A stretch of DNA of 64,000 nt from Planctomycetota bacterium (GCA_028281765.1 JANQJF010000118.1:1-64000), one strand, 5' to 3'; positions 54,294 through 62,495 are shown, counted from the stretch's first letter. The notes: generated from the letters alone by a model not told the origin. Program-made: numbers and translations.

Positions 54294-55313
54294 ATGTCCA
54301 ACCTCCTCCTCCCCCTCCTCGCCTCCGCCGCCCTGGCCCTCCCCACCCCCGCCCAACAGACCAACATCAACGTCGGCAACGGCTTCCCCAGCGGCCCCGC
54401 CCAGCTCGACGTCCTCAACCTCGGAGTGCCGGTCGACATCCCGTTCGCCTCCAACCAAAGCGTGATCATCGGGTTCGACGGTTCGCCGATCGACCTCACG
54501 CTCGATCAGGGCGGTCTGACCTTCCAGACGACGTTGACGCCGCCGACGGCCGGCGATTCCTACTCGGTCGTCGCGCACTTCGACGCGAGCGGGACGCCGC
54601 GGTTCAGCACGTTCCTCGAGGATCGTTCGCCGCTGCAGCTCGGTGGTCCGGGACGTGTCGTCGCGCGTCATCTCGCCGCGTTCGGCGCGGTCGACGTGCG
54701 GCTCGTCGACGCCGGCGGTGCGGTGGCCGCGACGTTCAGCAGTCTGTCCAATGCCCAGGACGCGAGTGCCGACGTGGCCCCGGCCGACTACACGCTCGAG
54801 GTTTTGCCGGCCGGGGGTAGCACCGTGGTGCTCTCGACTCCCGTCACGGTCGAGAGTGGCTTCCTGCGCATCCTCTCGATCGTCGGCTCGCCCGCCGACC
54901 AGCTCGGCGTGCTCGACGTGATGATCGAGCGACGCGAGACGGTGTTCACGTTCGGCCCGAGCTGCGGTGGCGCGTCGGCGTCGTACTTCGCCGGGCTCGA
55001 TCCCGACGGCAGCGCGGATCTCGCGTTCGTGCTGTTCGAGGTTCCGGTGAGTGGGACCGCGTTCCTGTTGGCGGGTGTCAGCGGCGCGCCGATCGACCTC
55101 GGACTCGTCGGAGCGCCCGGTTGCGAGCTCGGGGTCGACCCGTTCGCGGTGCTGCCGCTCACGCAGTTCGGCTCGACGGCGTTCTTCGACCTGAGCTTGC
55201 CCCCGGCAGTCGCGGCGTCAGCTCCGGTTCTCGCGTGGCAGTTCGTCTACACCGGCGAATCCAACCCGCTGGGCATCGGCGCGGCCGAGACCGCGCTGAC
55301 GTTCCTCAACTGA
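54294..55313 (+). CDS. Secreted DUF4397-like beta-sandwich protein
   Basis: This encodes 339 residues with a signal peptide (LLLPLLASAALALPTPAQ). Residues about 20-215 form one or two beta-sandwich units (for example SYSVVAHFDASGTPRFSTFL and DVRLVDAGGAVAATFSSLSN, then ADYTLEVLPAGGSTVVLSTP). The LPAG and HFDAS elements resemble DUF4397. The final 110 residues (TFGPSCGGASASYF through IDLGLVGAPGCELG to AAETALTFLN) are a variant of the recurrent C-terminal domain. The function is unknown. It is convergent with the next gene, 11 bases apart. Confidence 0.65.
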   Translation: MSNLLLPLLASAALALPTPAQQTNINVGNGFPSGPAQLDVLNLGVPVDIPFASNQSVIIGFDGSPIDLTLDQGGLTFQTTLTPPTAGDSYSVVAHFDASGTPRFSTFLEDRSPLQLGGPGRVVARHLAAFGAVDVRLVDAGGAVAATFSSLSNAQDASADVAPADYTLEVLPAGGSTVVLSTPVTVESGFLRILSIVGSPADQLGVLDVMIERRETVFTFGPSCGGASASYFAGLDPDGSADLAFVLFEVPVSGTAFLLAGVSGAPIDLGLVGAPGCELGVDPFAVLPLTQFGSTAFFDLSLPPAVAASAPVLAWQFVYTGESNPLGIGAAETALTFLN

Positions 55314-55324
55314 GCCGCTAGGAA

Positions 55325-57010
55325 CTACAGATCGACGCGCGACTCCCACAGCGCGACTGGCTCGAGATGCCCACTCCGCACCGAGCCGTTCGCGAACGTG
55401 ATCGTCACCTCGAGTCCGACCATGTCGTCGCCGGTCGACGGGTTGCCGTCGGTGTCGCAGTCGAACTCGAACACGTCGCCGGGTTCGAAACTCGTGAACG
55501 CGAAGTCGAGCGTCTGATACATGCCGGTGCCGACTTGGTTCGTGCCGACCCAGCCCGTGCGCGCGTTCGGGTCGCACGGCGACACGATCGACGCGGCATA
55601 GTCGAGGCCGGTCGTCACGTCCGAGTTCAGGCGGTAGGTGCCGCCGCATCCCGGCAGCGTGCTGTTGCCGCCGTCGAAGCGGTCGGCCATGTTCGGTTCG
55701 CGCGTGTCGAAGCGGTAGTCCTGCGTCAGCGGCGAGTTCGACGTCGACCAGTCCATGCGCACGCCGACGATGTCGAGGTCCGAGCCGTTCACGATCTTCC
55801 AGAAGCCCGACGTCGTGACGTTGTTCGAGCTGTTCGGGCCGGTGGCGGTCACAATCACCGGGTCGCGTTCGCCGACGAAGATCGAGGCGCGGTTCGACGT
55901 CGCGACGCCGAACGCGTTGATCGTCGGCGCGAGCACCGCGGCCTGCGCTTCGAAGGCGATGGCGCCCGAATTCGGGCCGAAGAAGTCGAGCGTGATCGCC
56001 GTCGTCGGCGACGCGATCGGAATCGGGATCGACGCGAACGTGGATCCGACGAGCAGCGAGCAGTCGGGCATGCCGATCAGCTCGAGGTCGATGTCTGCGC
56101 TCGACGCACTCACCAGCAGCGCGGCGAGCGACGTCGTCGCCGGCACGTTCGCGATGTCGATCGTGAACGGCAGGCCGATCGTCGGTCGATGCGCGAACGC
56201 CGTCGACATCGTCAGCGGGTCGGCTGGATACGAGTCGTCGAACGGTAGATCCGTCGTGAAGTCGATCGGACCGTAGTCCGGTTGCCCCCCGCCCGCGGAC
56301 CATCCGACGAGCACGGGGCGATGGCTGATGTGCACGCTGCCCCAGATCATCTCGCACGCCCCGTCGTCCCAGAGCTGCAGCTGGCACGTCGTCGAGAACG
56401 GCGGGTCTTCGAACGAATCGTTGACGCCGTCCCACGTGAAGTACGCGACCTGCCTCCCGCCGACCGTGTCCGTGGCGTGCCAGATCGTGCCGGTCGGACT
56501 CCACACCGGATCGACCATCAGATACTGACCGAAGACCGCGAACGCGGGATTGCCGGCGAGGATCAGCGGGAGCCCGCTCGAGCCGCTGCAGCAGAAGCTC
56601 GTCTGCGCGAGTCCGAAGACGATGTAGCCCTTTGGCGCGAGCGTCACGTGGTCATATCCGGTCGCGTGTCCGGGGACCGGATACGTGAACCCGAGTGGGA
56701 GGGGTGCGCTCACCGTGTGGTGTTGGAGACCCTCGTTGAGCGATGTGCTGCCCGGGTGGGCGTCGCCGAACGGCAGGAACGTCGTCGCGCCCGTCGAGTC
56801 CTCGACGGCGAATGCGCCTTCGCCGTTCGGCGACCAACGCAGTGCGCGCTGGCTCAGGTCGAACGTGCCGCCGGTGAACAGCTCGTAGATCGCGTTCGAT
56901 CGGCGCGGGCAGCCGGTGCCGTCGAACGCGACGGTGCCGATCGACTGGGCGGCGAGGTTCGGCAGGACGAGGAGAGCGGCGAGGAGCGGTAGGGCTGGAC
57001 GTCTCGACAT
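55325..57010 (-). CDS. Large secreted protein of unknown function with an internal copy of the recurrent domain
   Basis: This encodes 561 residues with a signal peptide (ALPLLAALLVLPNLAAQ). The N-terminal 250 residues have FDGTGCPRRSNAIYELFTGG, a hydrophobic SFCCSGSSG turn, and QLQLWDDGACEMIWGSVHIS, the latter recalling nidogen-like or similar extracellular folds. A section at about 270-390 (SLAALLVSASSADIDLELIG and MPDCSLL) is a copy of the recurrent domain, here not at the end. The last 160 residues (from WKIVNGSDLDIVGVRMDWST) form a further unrecognised beta domain with Cys pairs. It is divergent from the TetR gene. Confidence 0.7.
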   Translation of the reverse strand: MSRRPALPLLAALLVLPNLAAQSIGTVAFDGTGCPRRSNAIYELFTGGTFDLSQRALRWSPNGEGAFAVEDSTGATTFLPFGDAHPGSTSLNEGLQHHTVSAPLPLGFTYPVPGHATGYDHVTLAPKGYIVFGLAQTSFCCSGSSGLPLILAGNPAFAVFGQYLMVDPVWSPTGTIWHATDTVGGRQVAYFTWDGVNDSFEDPPFSTTCQLQLWDDGACEMIWGSVHISHRPVLVGWSAGGGQPDYGPIDFTTDLPFDDSYPADPLTMSTAFAHRPTIGLPFTIDIANVPATTSLAALLVSASSADIDLELIGMPDCSLLVGSTFASIPIPIASPTTAITLDFFGPNSGAIAFEAQAAVLAPTINAFGVATSNRASIFVGERDPVIVTATGPNSSNNVTTSGFWKIVNGSDLDIVGVRMDWSTSNSPLTQDYRFDTREPNMADRFDGGNSTLPGCGGTYRLNSDVTTGLDYAASIVSPCDPNARTGWVGTNQVGTGMYQTLDFAFTSFEPGDVFEFDCDTDGNPSTGDDMVGLEVTITFANGSVRSGHLEPVALWESRVDL

Positions 57011-57102
57011 GGCGGCACCTTTTCTCGTGGGGTCGCGATTGTCGCACGTCGGGTGGGCTTGCTCGCATCGCGCTCGAATCTTCATGGGTTCGCTTGCATT
57101 CC

Positions 57103-57121
57103 TAGACGACCGGTCTAATAT
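57103..57121 (+). promoter_or_regulatory. TetR operator and overlapping -10 box of the regulator gene
   Basis: The palindrome TAGACGACCGGTCTA (57103-57117) overlaps a TAATAT -10 hexamer (57116-57121), six bases before the regulator ATG. Its core AGACGACCGGTC recurs with one change at 57796-57807 in front of the SDR gene. This indicates autoregulation and control of the downstream operon. Confidence 0.6.
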
Positions 57122-57127
57122 TCCGCC

Positions 57128-57748
57128 ATGGCGCGACCGAGACGAAGCCAGAACACGCGGGAGCGGCTGCTCGAGGAGGGCATCGCGTCCTTCCTGCGGG
57201 ACGGCTACCACGGCACGGGCCTCAAAGCGGTGCTCGACCGCGTGCAGGTCCCGAAGGGCTCGTTCTACAACTACTTCGCGAGCAAAGAGGACTTCGCGAT
57301 CGCCGCGATCGAGCGCTACGCCGAGTGTCTTGCGAAGCAGCTCGAAGCGTCGCTCCGCGCGGAGGCGGATCCGATCTCGGGCCTGCGCGCGTTCTTCCGA
57401 AGCCAGATGGACGAGTTCGTCGCGGCGGACTTCATCGGCGGTTGCATGGTCGCGAACCTCGGCGGAGAGCTCGAGGGCCACGACATCTGCCGCGAGGCGC
57501 TGCGGACGTCGATGCTCGGCTACCGCGATGGCCTGCGGGGCGCGCTTCGCGACGCGCAGGAGCAAGGGTTGCTCCGTGCCGACCTCGAGTCGGAGGCGAT
57601 GGCGGATCTCCTCGTGGCCGCGTGGGAAGGCGCCGTGATCCGCATGAAGATCGAACGCAGGCTTGCCCCGCTCGAGCAGTGCCTCGATCAGCTGCTCGAC
57701 GGCTACTTCCGACCGATGGGCGCCGGAGTGACGGCCGCCGAGTCCTGA
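57128..57748 (+). CDS. TetR-family transcriptional repressor (NemR/AcuR-like)
   Basis: This encodes 206 residues. The N-terminal DNA-binding domain reads TRERLLEEGIASFLRDGYHG, TGLKAVLDRVQVPKGSFYNY and FASKEDFAIAAIERYAE. A ligand domain follows with FIGGCMVANLGGELEGHD and the helical C-terminus. The GTGLKAVLDRVQVPKGSFYNYF style is typical of NemR/AcuR-type regulators that sense electrophiles or acrylate-type compounds. A conserved Cys lies in GGCMV. The operator in its own promoter and the same core before the SDR operon show the likely regulon. Confidence 0.85.
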   Translation: MARPRRSQNTRERLLEEGIASFLRDGYHGTGLKAVLDRVQVPKGSFYNYFASKEDFAIAAIERYAECLAKQLEASLRAEADPISGLRAFFRSQMDEFVAADFIGGCMVANLGGELEGHDICREALRTSMLGYRDGLRGALRDAQEQGLLRADLESEAMADLLVAAWEGAVIRMKIERRLAPLEQCLDQLLDGYFRPMGAGVTAAES

Positions 57749-57794
57749 AACACCCGTGCCGGTGGCTGCACCGGCCTTCTTTCCGACTCATTCC

Positions 57795-57810
57795 AAGACG
57801 ACTGGTCGTA
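57795..57810 (+). promoter_or_regulatory. Second TetR operator, in front of the SDR operon
   Basis: AAGACGACTGGTCGTA contains AGACGACTGGTC (57796-57807), identical at 11 of 12 bases to the core before the TetR gene. It lies 8 bases before the SDR ATG at 57819 and overlaps a TATATC hexamer, so binding should block the promoter. Confidence 0.6.
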
Positions 57811-57818
57811 TATCAACT

Positions 57819-58577
57819 ATGAAGCATCCATCTGATTCTCGATCCACGATCGTGACCGGCTCTTCGAGCGGCATCGGCCGCGAGATCGCCTGTGCCTTCC
57901 TCGCCGCGGGCCATCGCGTGGTCCTGAATGGCCGCACCTCGGCCAAGCTCGAGCGCGTGCACGAAGAGCTGGTCGCCGAGATCCCCGACGCCGACGGCTG
58001 CGTGGTCGCGGTCGCCGGCGACATCGGCGATCCGGAGACCGGGCGCGCCCTCGCGAAAGCCGCCGTCGAACACTTCGGCGGCATCGACGTGCTCGTGAAC
58101 AACGCGGGCACGTTCGTTCCCAAGCCGTTCCTCGACGTGACCGAAGAGGAACTCGACGGCTACCTCGGCGGCAACCTCAAAGGCACCTACCTCACGACCC
58201 AGGCGGTCGTGCGCGAGATGCGCGCGGGCGGCGGCGGCAGCATCGTCAACATCGGCACGGTGCTGATCGATCACGCCGTCGGCGGGCTGCCGGCGTCCGC
58301 GCCGCTCGTCAGCAAGGGTGGGGTCCACGCGCTGACCAAGAGTCTGGCGGCGGAGCTCGCGCCTGATGGCATCCGTGTCAATCTCGTCGCGCCGGGCGTC
58401 GTGCGCACGCCGCTGCACGAGGCGATCGAAGTCGACGCGTTCGGCGAGGTCGCGTTGCTCAACCGCGTCGGCGAGGCGCACGAGATTGCCGAAGCCGTGC
58501 TGTACCTCGCGAACGCCGAGTTCACGACCGGGCACCTCCTGAACGTCGATGGCGGCTTCGTCACCGGCCGAGCCTGA
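57819..58577 (+). CDS. Short-chain dehydrogenase/reductase with altered catalytic site
   Basis: This encodes 252 residues with a complete Rossmann nucleotide-binding region: TGSSSGIG (13-20), NGRTS, GDIGDP, NNAG (94-97). The expected YxxxK is changed: Lys166 is present in SKGGVHALTK, but the Tyr position holds Pro162 (APLVSK), and the usual Ser region reads IVNIGTVLI. It can still bind NAD(P) but may not catalyse standard SDR chemistry. It is the first gene of a TetR-controlled operon with the NTF2-like and tautomerase genes. Start choice is fixed by the operator and -10 region. Confidence 0.8.
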   Translation: MKHPSDSRSTIVTGSSSGIGREIACAFLAAGHRVVLNGRTSAKLERVHEELVAEIPDADGCVVAVAGDIGDPETGRALAKAAVEHFGGIDVLVNNAGTFVPKPFLDVTEEELDGYLGGNLKGTYLTTQAVVREMRAGGGGSIVNIGTVLIDHAVGGLPASAPLVSKGGVHALTKSLAAELAPDGIRVNLVAPGVVRTPLHEAIEVDAFGEVALLNRVGEAHEIAEAVLYLANAEFTTGHLLNVDGGFVTGRA

Positions 58578-58600
58578 TCCCTTTCGCCGAACAACAGACC

Positions 58601-58993
58601 ATGAACACATCACAATACAACGAAGTCCTCGCGCTGCTCAGGGACTACTACGACGGCCTCTACAACCTCGACGTCGCGAAGCTGCGCGACGTCTTCTCAC
58701 CGGGTGCGCACTACGCGACGATCGCGAAGGGCGCGCTGCTGGAGCTGACGATGGACGAGTACTTCCCCCGCGTCGAACAGCGCACGTCGCCTGCCGACGA
58801 GGGCACTCCGTACGAGTCCCGCGTCGTGTCGATCCGCTTCGCGGGCGAGAACACGGCGTTCGCGGAGGTCGAGTGCTCGATGTTCGACCACGACTACCAA
58901 GACTTCCTGTCGCTGCTGCGCATCGACGGACGCTGGCGCGTGCAGACCAAGGTCTTCGAAGGCGTGCCGCACCCGACGACGGAGGTGCGCTGA
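58601..58993 (+). CDS. NTF2-like/lumazine-binding-type small protein
   Basis: This encodes 130 residues with the cone fold of SnoaL/NTF2-like proteins: VLALLRDYYDGLYNLDVAKLR, DVFSPGAHYATIAKGALLEL, MDEYFPRVEQRTSPADEG, then the strand pair VVSIRFAGENTAFAEVECSM and LLRIDGRWRVQTKVFEG. It resembles the putative lumazine-binding group. No catalytic residue can be named. It starts 23 bases after the SDR gene, and its stop overlaps the start of the tautomerase gene (TGATG), so all three are co-translated. Confidence 0.75.
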   Translation: MNTSQYNEVLALLRDYYDGLYNLDVAKLRDVFSPGAHYATIAKGALLELTMDEYFPRVEQRTSPADEGTPYESRVVSIRFAGENTAFAEVECSMFDHDYQDFLSLLRIDGRWRVQTKVFEGVPHPTTEVR

Positions 58994-59202
58994 TGCCCTA
59001 CGTGCGCGTGCAGATCACCCGCGAGGGGGACACGTCCCCGGAGCGGAAGGCCGAAGTGATTCGAGGCGTGACCTCGGTGCTCGAGGACGTGCTGGATAAG
59101 GACCCGCGGAGCACGTTCGTCGTGATCGAGGAGGTCGAACTCGAGAGCTGGGGGATCGGCGGGCTGCCGGTCGAGGAGTATCGGCGCAGCCGGGCGGACT
59201 GA
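58993..59202 (+). CDS. 4-oxalocrotonate tautomerase-like protein
   Basis: This encodes 69 residues. After removal of Met the N-terminus is Pro (MPYVRVQITREG), the catalytic base of the tautomerase superfamily. The rest follows the family pattern: TSPERKAEVIRGVTSVLEDV then DPRSTFVVIEEVELESWGIG and GLPVEEYRRSR. Such small enzymes act as hexamers on enol or dienol acids. Being co-regulated with an SDR and an NTF2-like protein, it probably belongs to detoxification or breakdown of an unsaturated carbonyl compound. Confidence 0.85.
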   Translation: MPYVRVQITREGDTSPERKAEVIRGVTSVLEDVLDKDPRSTFVVIEEVELESWGIGGLPVEEYRRSRAD

Positions 59203-59227
59203 TCCCGTCGGCTGCGAAGAGGGGGCG

Positions 59228-59428
59228 TCAGGCCAGATGCGTCAGCCCGAGCCAGACGGCGTGGGCCGCGATCGCGCACAGGGTCAGATCGAGGGCTCCG
59301 GAGAGGATGGCTCTGAGATCACGCTGGTCCGCGGACACGTAGTCGCGGGTCAGCGACGTGTGTCGTTTCTTCTTGGTCCGGCGGGCGGTCTTGCGATCGC
59401 TGCGAACACGTTGGGCGGCGTAAATCAT
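59228..59428 (-). CDS. Small hypothetical membrane-associated protein
   Basis: This encodes 66 residues: a very basic N-terminal part (RSDRKTARRTKKKRHTS) and a C-terminal hydrophobic helix (SGALDLTLCAIAAHAVWLGL). The ATG is supported by AGAGGAA six to eight bases upstream. I recognise no family. The three 23-bp repeats at 59511-59573 lie upstream of it and may control it as well as the divergent di-haem gene. Confidence 0.5.
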   Translation of the reverse strand: MIYAAQRVRSDRKTARRTKKKRHTSLTRDYVSADQRDLRAILSGALDLTLCAIAAHAVWLGLTHLA

Positions 59429-59510
59429 TGCTGTTCCTCTTCTACTGAGGATCCACGGGCGAGTTGGGATCCACTGGCGGCGGTGTCTGGCCCGCGCTCC
59501 AAACCTCGAT

Positions 59511-59573
59511 GTTAAGGTTTCTTCACACTCGCCTTCAAGGTTTCTTCACATGAATCTTAAGCTTATCTTCACA
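59511..59573. promoter_or_regulatory. Three 23-bp direct repeats (Pho-box-like or other activator sites)
   Basis: Copies start at about 59511, 59534 and 59556 (GTTAAGGTTTCTTCACA, TTCAAGGTTTCTTCACA and CTTAAGCTTATCTTCACA). The shared end CTTCACA recurs at 59521, 59544 and 59567, exactly 23 bases apart. Each unit splits into two TT-containing half-sites about 11 bases apart. That arrangement resembles tandem sites of OmpR/PhoB-type response regulators. The repeats lie between the small minus-strand gene and the di-haem/CBM6 gene. Confidence 0.6.
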
Positions 59574-59659
59574 TAACCATCGACTTTGTTCGGTGGGGCA
59601 CCAAACTGCGGGAATCGCTAGAGTGAGGCCGCTCCTTCCGGGACTTCCGGCCGATCCGC

Positions 59660-62443
59660 ATGCACAGCACGTCCACCTTCGTCGCCCTCGCTGCGTCGCT
59701 CTTCTCCGCGTCCCTCGCAGCTCAGAGCGACCGCGCCCTCACGCTCGACCAGCCGCTCCAGCTCGGCAAGACCACGACGATCGAAGTCGCGTATCCCGCG
59801 TCCGCGGTCGGCAACCTCGGGTCGTTCATCCTCGCCGGGCACTTCCCGGGCGCGCTCAGCGTGCCGCTGCCCGGCTGGACGATGGTGGGCGACGTGCGGT
59901 TCGACCTCGGGCAGATCTTGGCCACGGTGCCGTGGTCCGCGACCGGGCCGGGTGCGGGCACGGCTTCGCTGCCGCTCTCGGTGCGCAACGACCCGGGCGC
60001 GCTCGGACTCGCGCTCGACGTGCAGACCCTCGACATCGACATCACCGGACCGACCGCGTTCTGGAGTGACAACGACCTCGAGCTAGTCGTCGCGGAGACC
60101 GGTTGTGGCGTGACGCCGACGTTCGACCTGCTGTTCCCGCCCGGCACTCCGCAGGAGCCGGACGTCGTCGTCGACACGCCGACGGCGATGATCACGTACC
60201 TGTCGGATCGTGCGCGCGACCGGCACGCGCGGGAGGCGCAGTTCTCGATCTACGACCACTGGCTGCCGTTCTATTGGGAGCAGCGGATCGCCGAGATCAC
60301 GATCATCGACGAGGTCGCCAAGGGCGGCTCGACGGTGAAGTACCGATACATGACGCACGACCTGCTCAACCCGTCCGAGTTCCGTGCGTTCTTCTTCGGC
60401 GGCACGACGGTGGCGTCGTACTACCTCAACCTGTCGACGTCGCCCGGCACCGGTGTGACGCTCGTGTCGACCGTGCCCTCGACGCGGTATCCGGGTGAGA
60501 CGGAGTACACGTACGAAGTCGTGCTCACGCACAAGCTACCGGAGAACACCCCTCTGGCGATCGGCGATCGCATCGAGGTCGAGCTGAGTCAGTTCCTCGC
60601 GGCGCCGCGCAACGGGCGCAGCAACTACTACGGCACGGCGTTCCTCTACATCGTCGGCGAAGGTTTGGTGCCTTGGTACGCCGAGGAGATGGAGCAGGGG
60701 CAGCCCAACCCGAGCTTCGATTCATTCCGCCTTCCGGACGTCGCGTGGCTCGGTGGTGAGACGACGCTGCCGTATCAGTACTCCGACGAGCCGGAGCACC
60801 GCTTCAAGCAGCTGGCGGGCAACATCGGTCACGGCAGCGGCCACGAGTTCGTGCTCGGCCGTCGTCTGCACCACACCGACTTCGGCACGGGTGCGCACTC
60901 CGAGCTCGGCAACCCGCCGATGACGGACCACATCGGTCAGCTTGGCCCGCAGTACATCGGGGCGAGCTGCGTCGCGTGCCACGAGGGCAACGGTCGCTCG
61001 CTGCCGCCGTCGATCGGGAGCGCGCTCGACGGCGCCGTCGTGCGCGTCGGTGGCGACGAACAGGGTTCCCCGCACCCGACGCTCGGCGACACGCTGCAGC
61101 CGCTGACGCCCGGCGGCGGCACTCCGGGCGGGGTCAACGTCACGATCGAAGCCGAGTCGTTCGGCGCTTCGAGTGGTGTCGCGACAGAGCCGACGTCCGA
61201 CGCCGGTGGCGGCCTCAACGTCACGTCGATCGACAGCGGAGACTGGCTGAGCTTCTTCAACCAGCCGGTCACGATTCCGGCCTCCGGCACCTATCGCATC
61301 TCGTTCCGCGTCGCGAGCCCGAACAGTGGTGGCGTGCTCGCGTTCGAAGAGTCCGGTGGCGTGCCGCTCTACGGCACGGTCAACATCCCGAATACCGGCG
61401 GCTTCCAGAACTGGCAGACCGTGACGCTCGACGTGTCGCTCCCGGCAGGCCTGCGCCCGTTCGGCATGAATGCGTTCAGCGGCGGCTTCAACCTCAACTG
61501 GTTCCGCGTCGAGAGCATCGGCGGTGGCGGAGGTGGCGGCGGCGGCACGTCCGACGGGCAGGCGATCCTCGACGGCTACGACTACATGAACGGGACGTTC
61601 GGGGACGGCTCGTCGTATCAACTGCGTGCACCGCGCTACACGTTCACCGGTGACTCCCCGACCTACTTCTCGGTGCGCAACGCGGCGCCGTTGGTCGGGC
61701 TCGGTCTCCTCGAGGCGATCGACGAAGCGACGATCATGCAGCGGCACGACCCGTGTGATCTGGACGGAGACGGCATCTCCGGCCGTGCCAGCGTCACGAC
61801 TGGCTTCGCCACCGGTCAGCCGATGCTCGGGCGCTTCGGTTGGAAGGCCACGCGCGCGTCGGTGCGCGATCAGATCGCCCGCGCGCTCAACCGCGACATG
61901 GGCGTCGCTTCGGCCGAGCAGCCGATCTTCGATGGTGAAACGACGCCGAGTCCGGCCGAGGTCACTGCCCTCGAGTTGGATCGCATGACGCGCTACGTCG
62001 CGCTCCTCGGCGTCGGCGCGCGACGCGACCTGACCGACCCGGCCGCGCTCAACGGCGAGCAGCTGTTCACGACGATCGGCTGTGCAGCCTGCCACGTGCC
62101 CGAACTGCCGACCGGCGACGGTCACCCCTACGGTGAGTTGCGCAACCAGACGATCCGCCCGTTCACGGATCTCCTGCTCCACGACATGGGGCCGGGGCTC
62201 GCGGACAACATGGGCGACGGCGACGCGACGGGTTCGGAGTGGCGGACCGCGCCGCTGTGGAACATCGGTCTGACTGCCGGCGTCGCGGGTGGCGGCGAGG
62301 CCTACCTGCACGACGGTCGCGCGCGCACGCTCGCGGAAGCGATCCTGTGGCACGGTGGCGAGGGCGAGGCGGCGAAGGAAGCGTTCCGCACGCTGAGCGC
62401 GTCCGATCGCGCGGCGCTGATCGCGTTCTTGCAGTCGCTGTAG
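59660..62443 (+). CDS. Secreted di-haem oxidoreductase (DUF1111 type) with an inserted CBM6 domain
   Basis: This encodes 927 residues with a signal peptide (FVALAASLFSASLAAQ). Residues about 20-150 form a beta domain, and a second domain follows (DHWLPFYWEQRIAEITIIDE). The DUF1111 catalytic part begins at about 360 and holds the first haem motif CVACH (437-441). A carbohydrate-binding module of the CBM6 type interrupts it from about 492 to 618 (VTIEAESFGASSGV, DWLSFFNQPVTIPASGTYRI, FNLNWFRV), followed by a poly-Gly linker. The oxidoreductase then resumes (GDGISGRASVTTG, GRFGWKATRASVRD) with the second haem motif CAACH (808-812) and ends in the same YLHDGRARTLAEAILWHGGE motif as the 23222 protein. 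Confidence 0.85.
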   Translation: MHSTSTFVALAASLFSASLAAQSDRALTLDQPLQLGKTTTIEVAYPASAVGNLGSFILAGHFPGALSVPLPGWTMVGDVRFDLGQILATVPWSATGPGAGTASLPLSVRNDPGALGLALDVQTLDIDITGPTAFWSDNDLELVVAETGCGVTPTFDLLFPPGTPQEPDVVVDTPTAMITYLSDRARDRHAREAQFSIYDHWLPFYWEQRIAEITIIDEVAKGGSTVKYRYMTHDLLNPSEFRAFFFGGTTVASYYLNLSTSPGTGVTLVSTVPSTRYPGETEYTYEVVLTHKLPENTPLAIGDRIEVELSQFLAAPRNGRSNYYGTAFLYIVGEGLVPWYAEEMEQGQPNPSFDSFRLPDVAWLGGETTLPYQYSDEPEHRFKQLAGNIGHGSGHEFVLGRRLHHTDFGTGAHSELGNPPMTDHIGQLGPQYIGASCVACHEGNGRSLPPSIGSALDGAVVRVGGDEQGSPHPTLGDTLQPLTPGGGTPGGVNVTIEAESFGASSGVATEPTSDAGGGLNVTSIDSGDWLSFFNQPVTIPASGTYRISFRVASPNSGGVLAFEESGGVPLYGTVNIPNTGGFQNWQTVTLDVSLPAGLRPFGMNAFSGGFNLNWFRVESIGGGGGGGGGTSDGQAILDGYDYMNGTFGDGSSYQLRAPRYTFTGDSPTYFSVRNAAPLVGLGLLEAIDEATIMQRHDPCDLDGDGISGRASVTTGFATGQPMLGRFGWKATRASVRDQIARALNRDMGVASAEQPIFDGETTPSPAEVTALELDRMTRYVALLGVGARRDLTDPAALNGEQLFTTIGCAACHVPELPTGDGHPYGELRNQTIRPFTDLLLHDMGPGLADNMGDGDATGSEWRTAPLWNIGLTAGVAGGGEAYLHDGRARTLAEAILWHGGEGEAAKEAFRTLSASDRAALIAFLQSL

Positions 62444-62495
62444 TCGGCTCGAGGGGCAGAGGGCGTGAACCGGCCGATTCGGTCATGCCTGTCCA

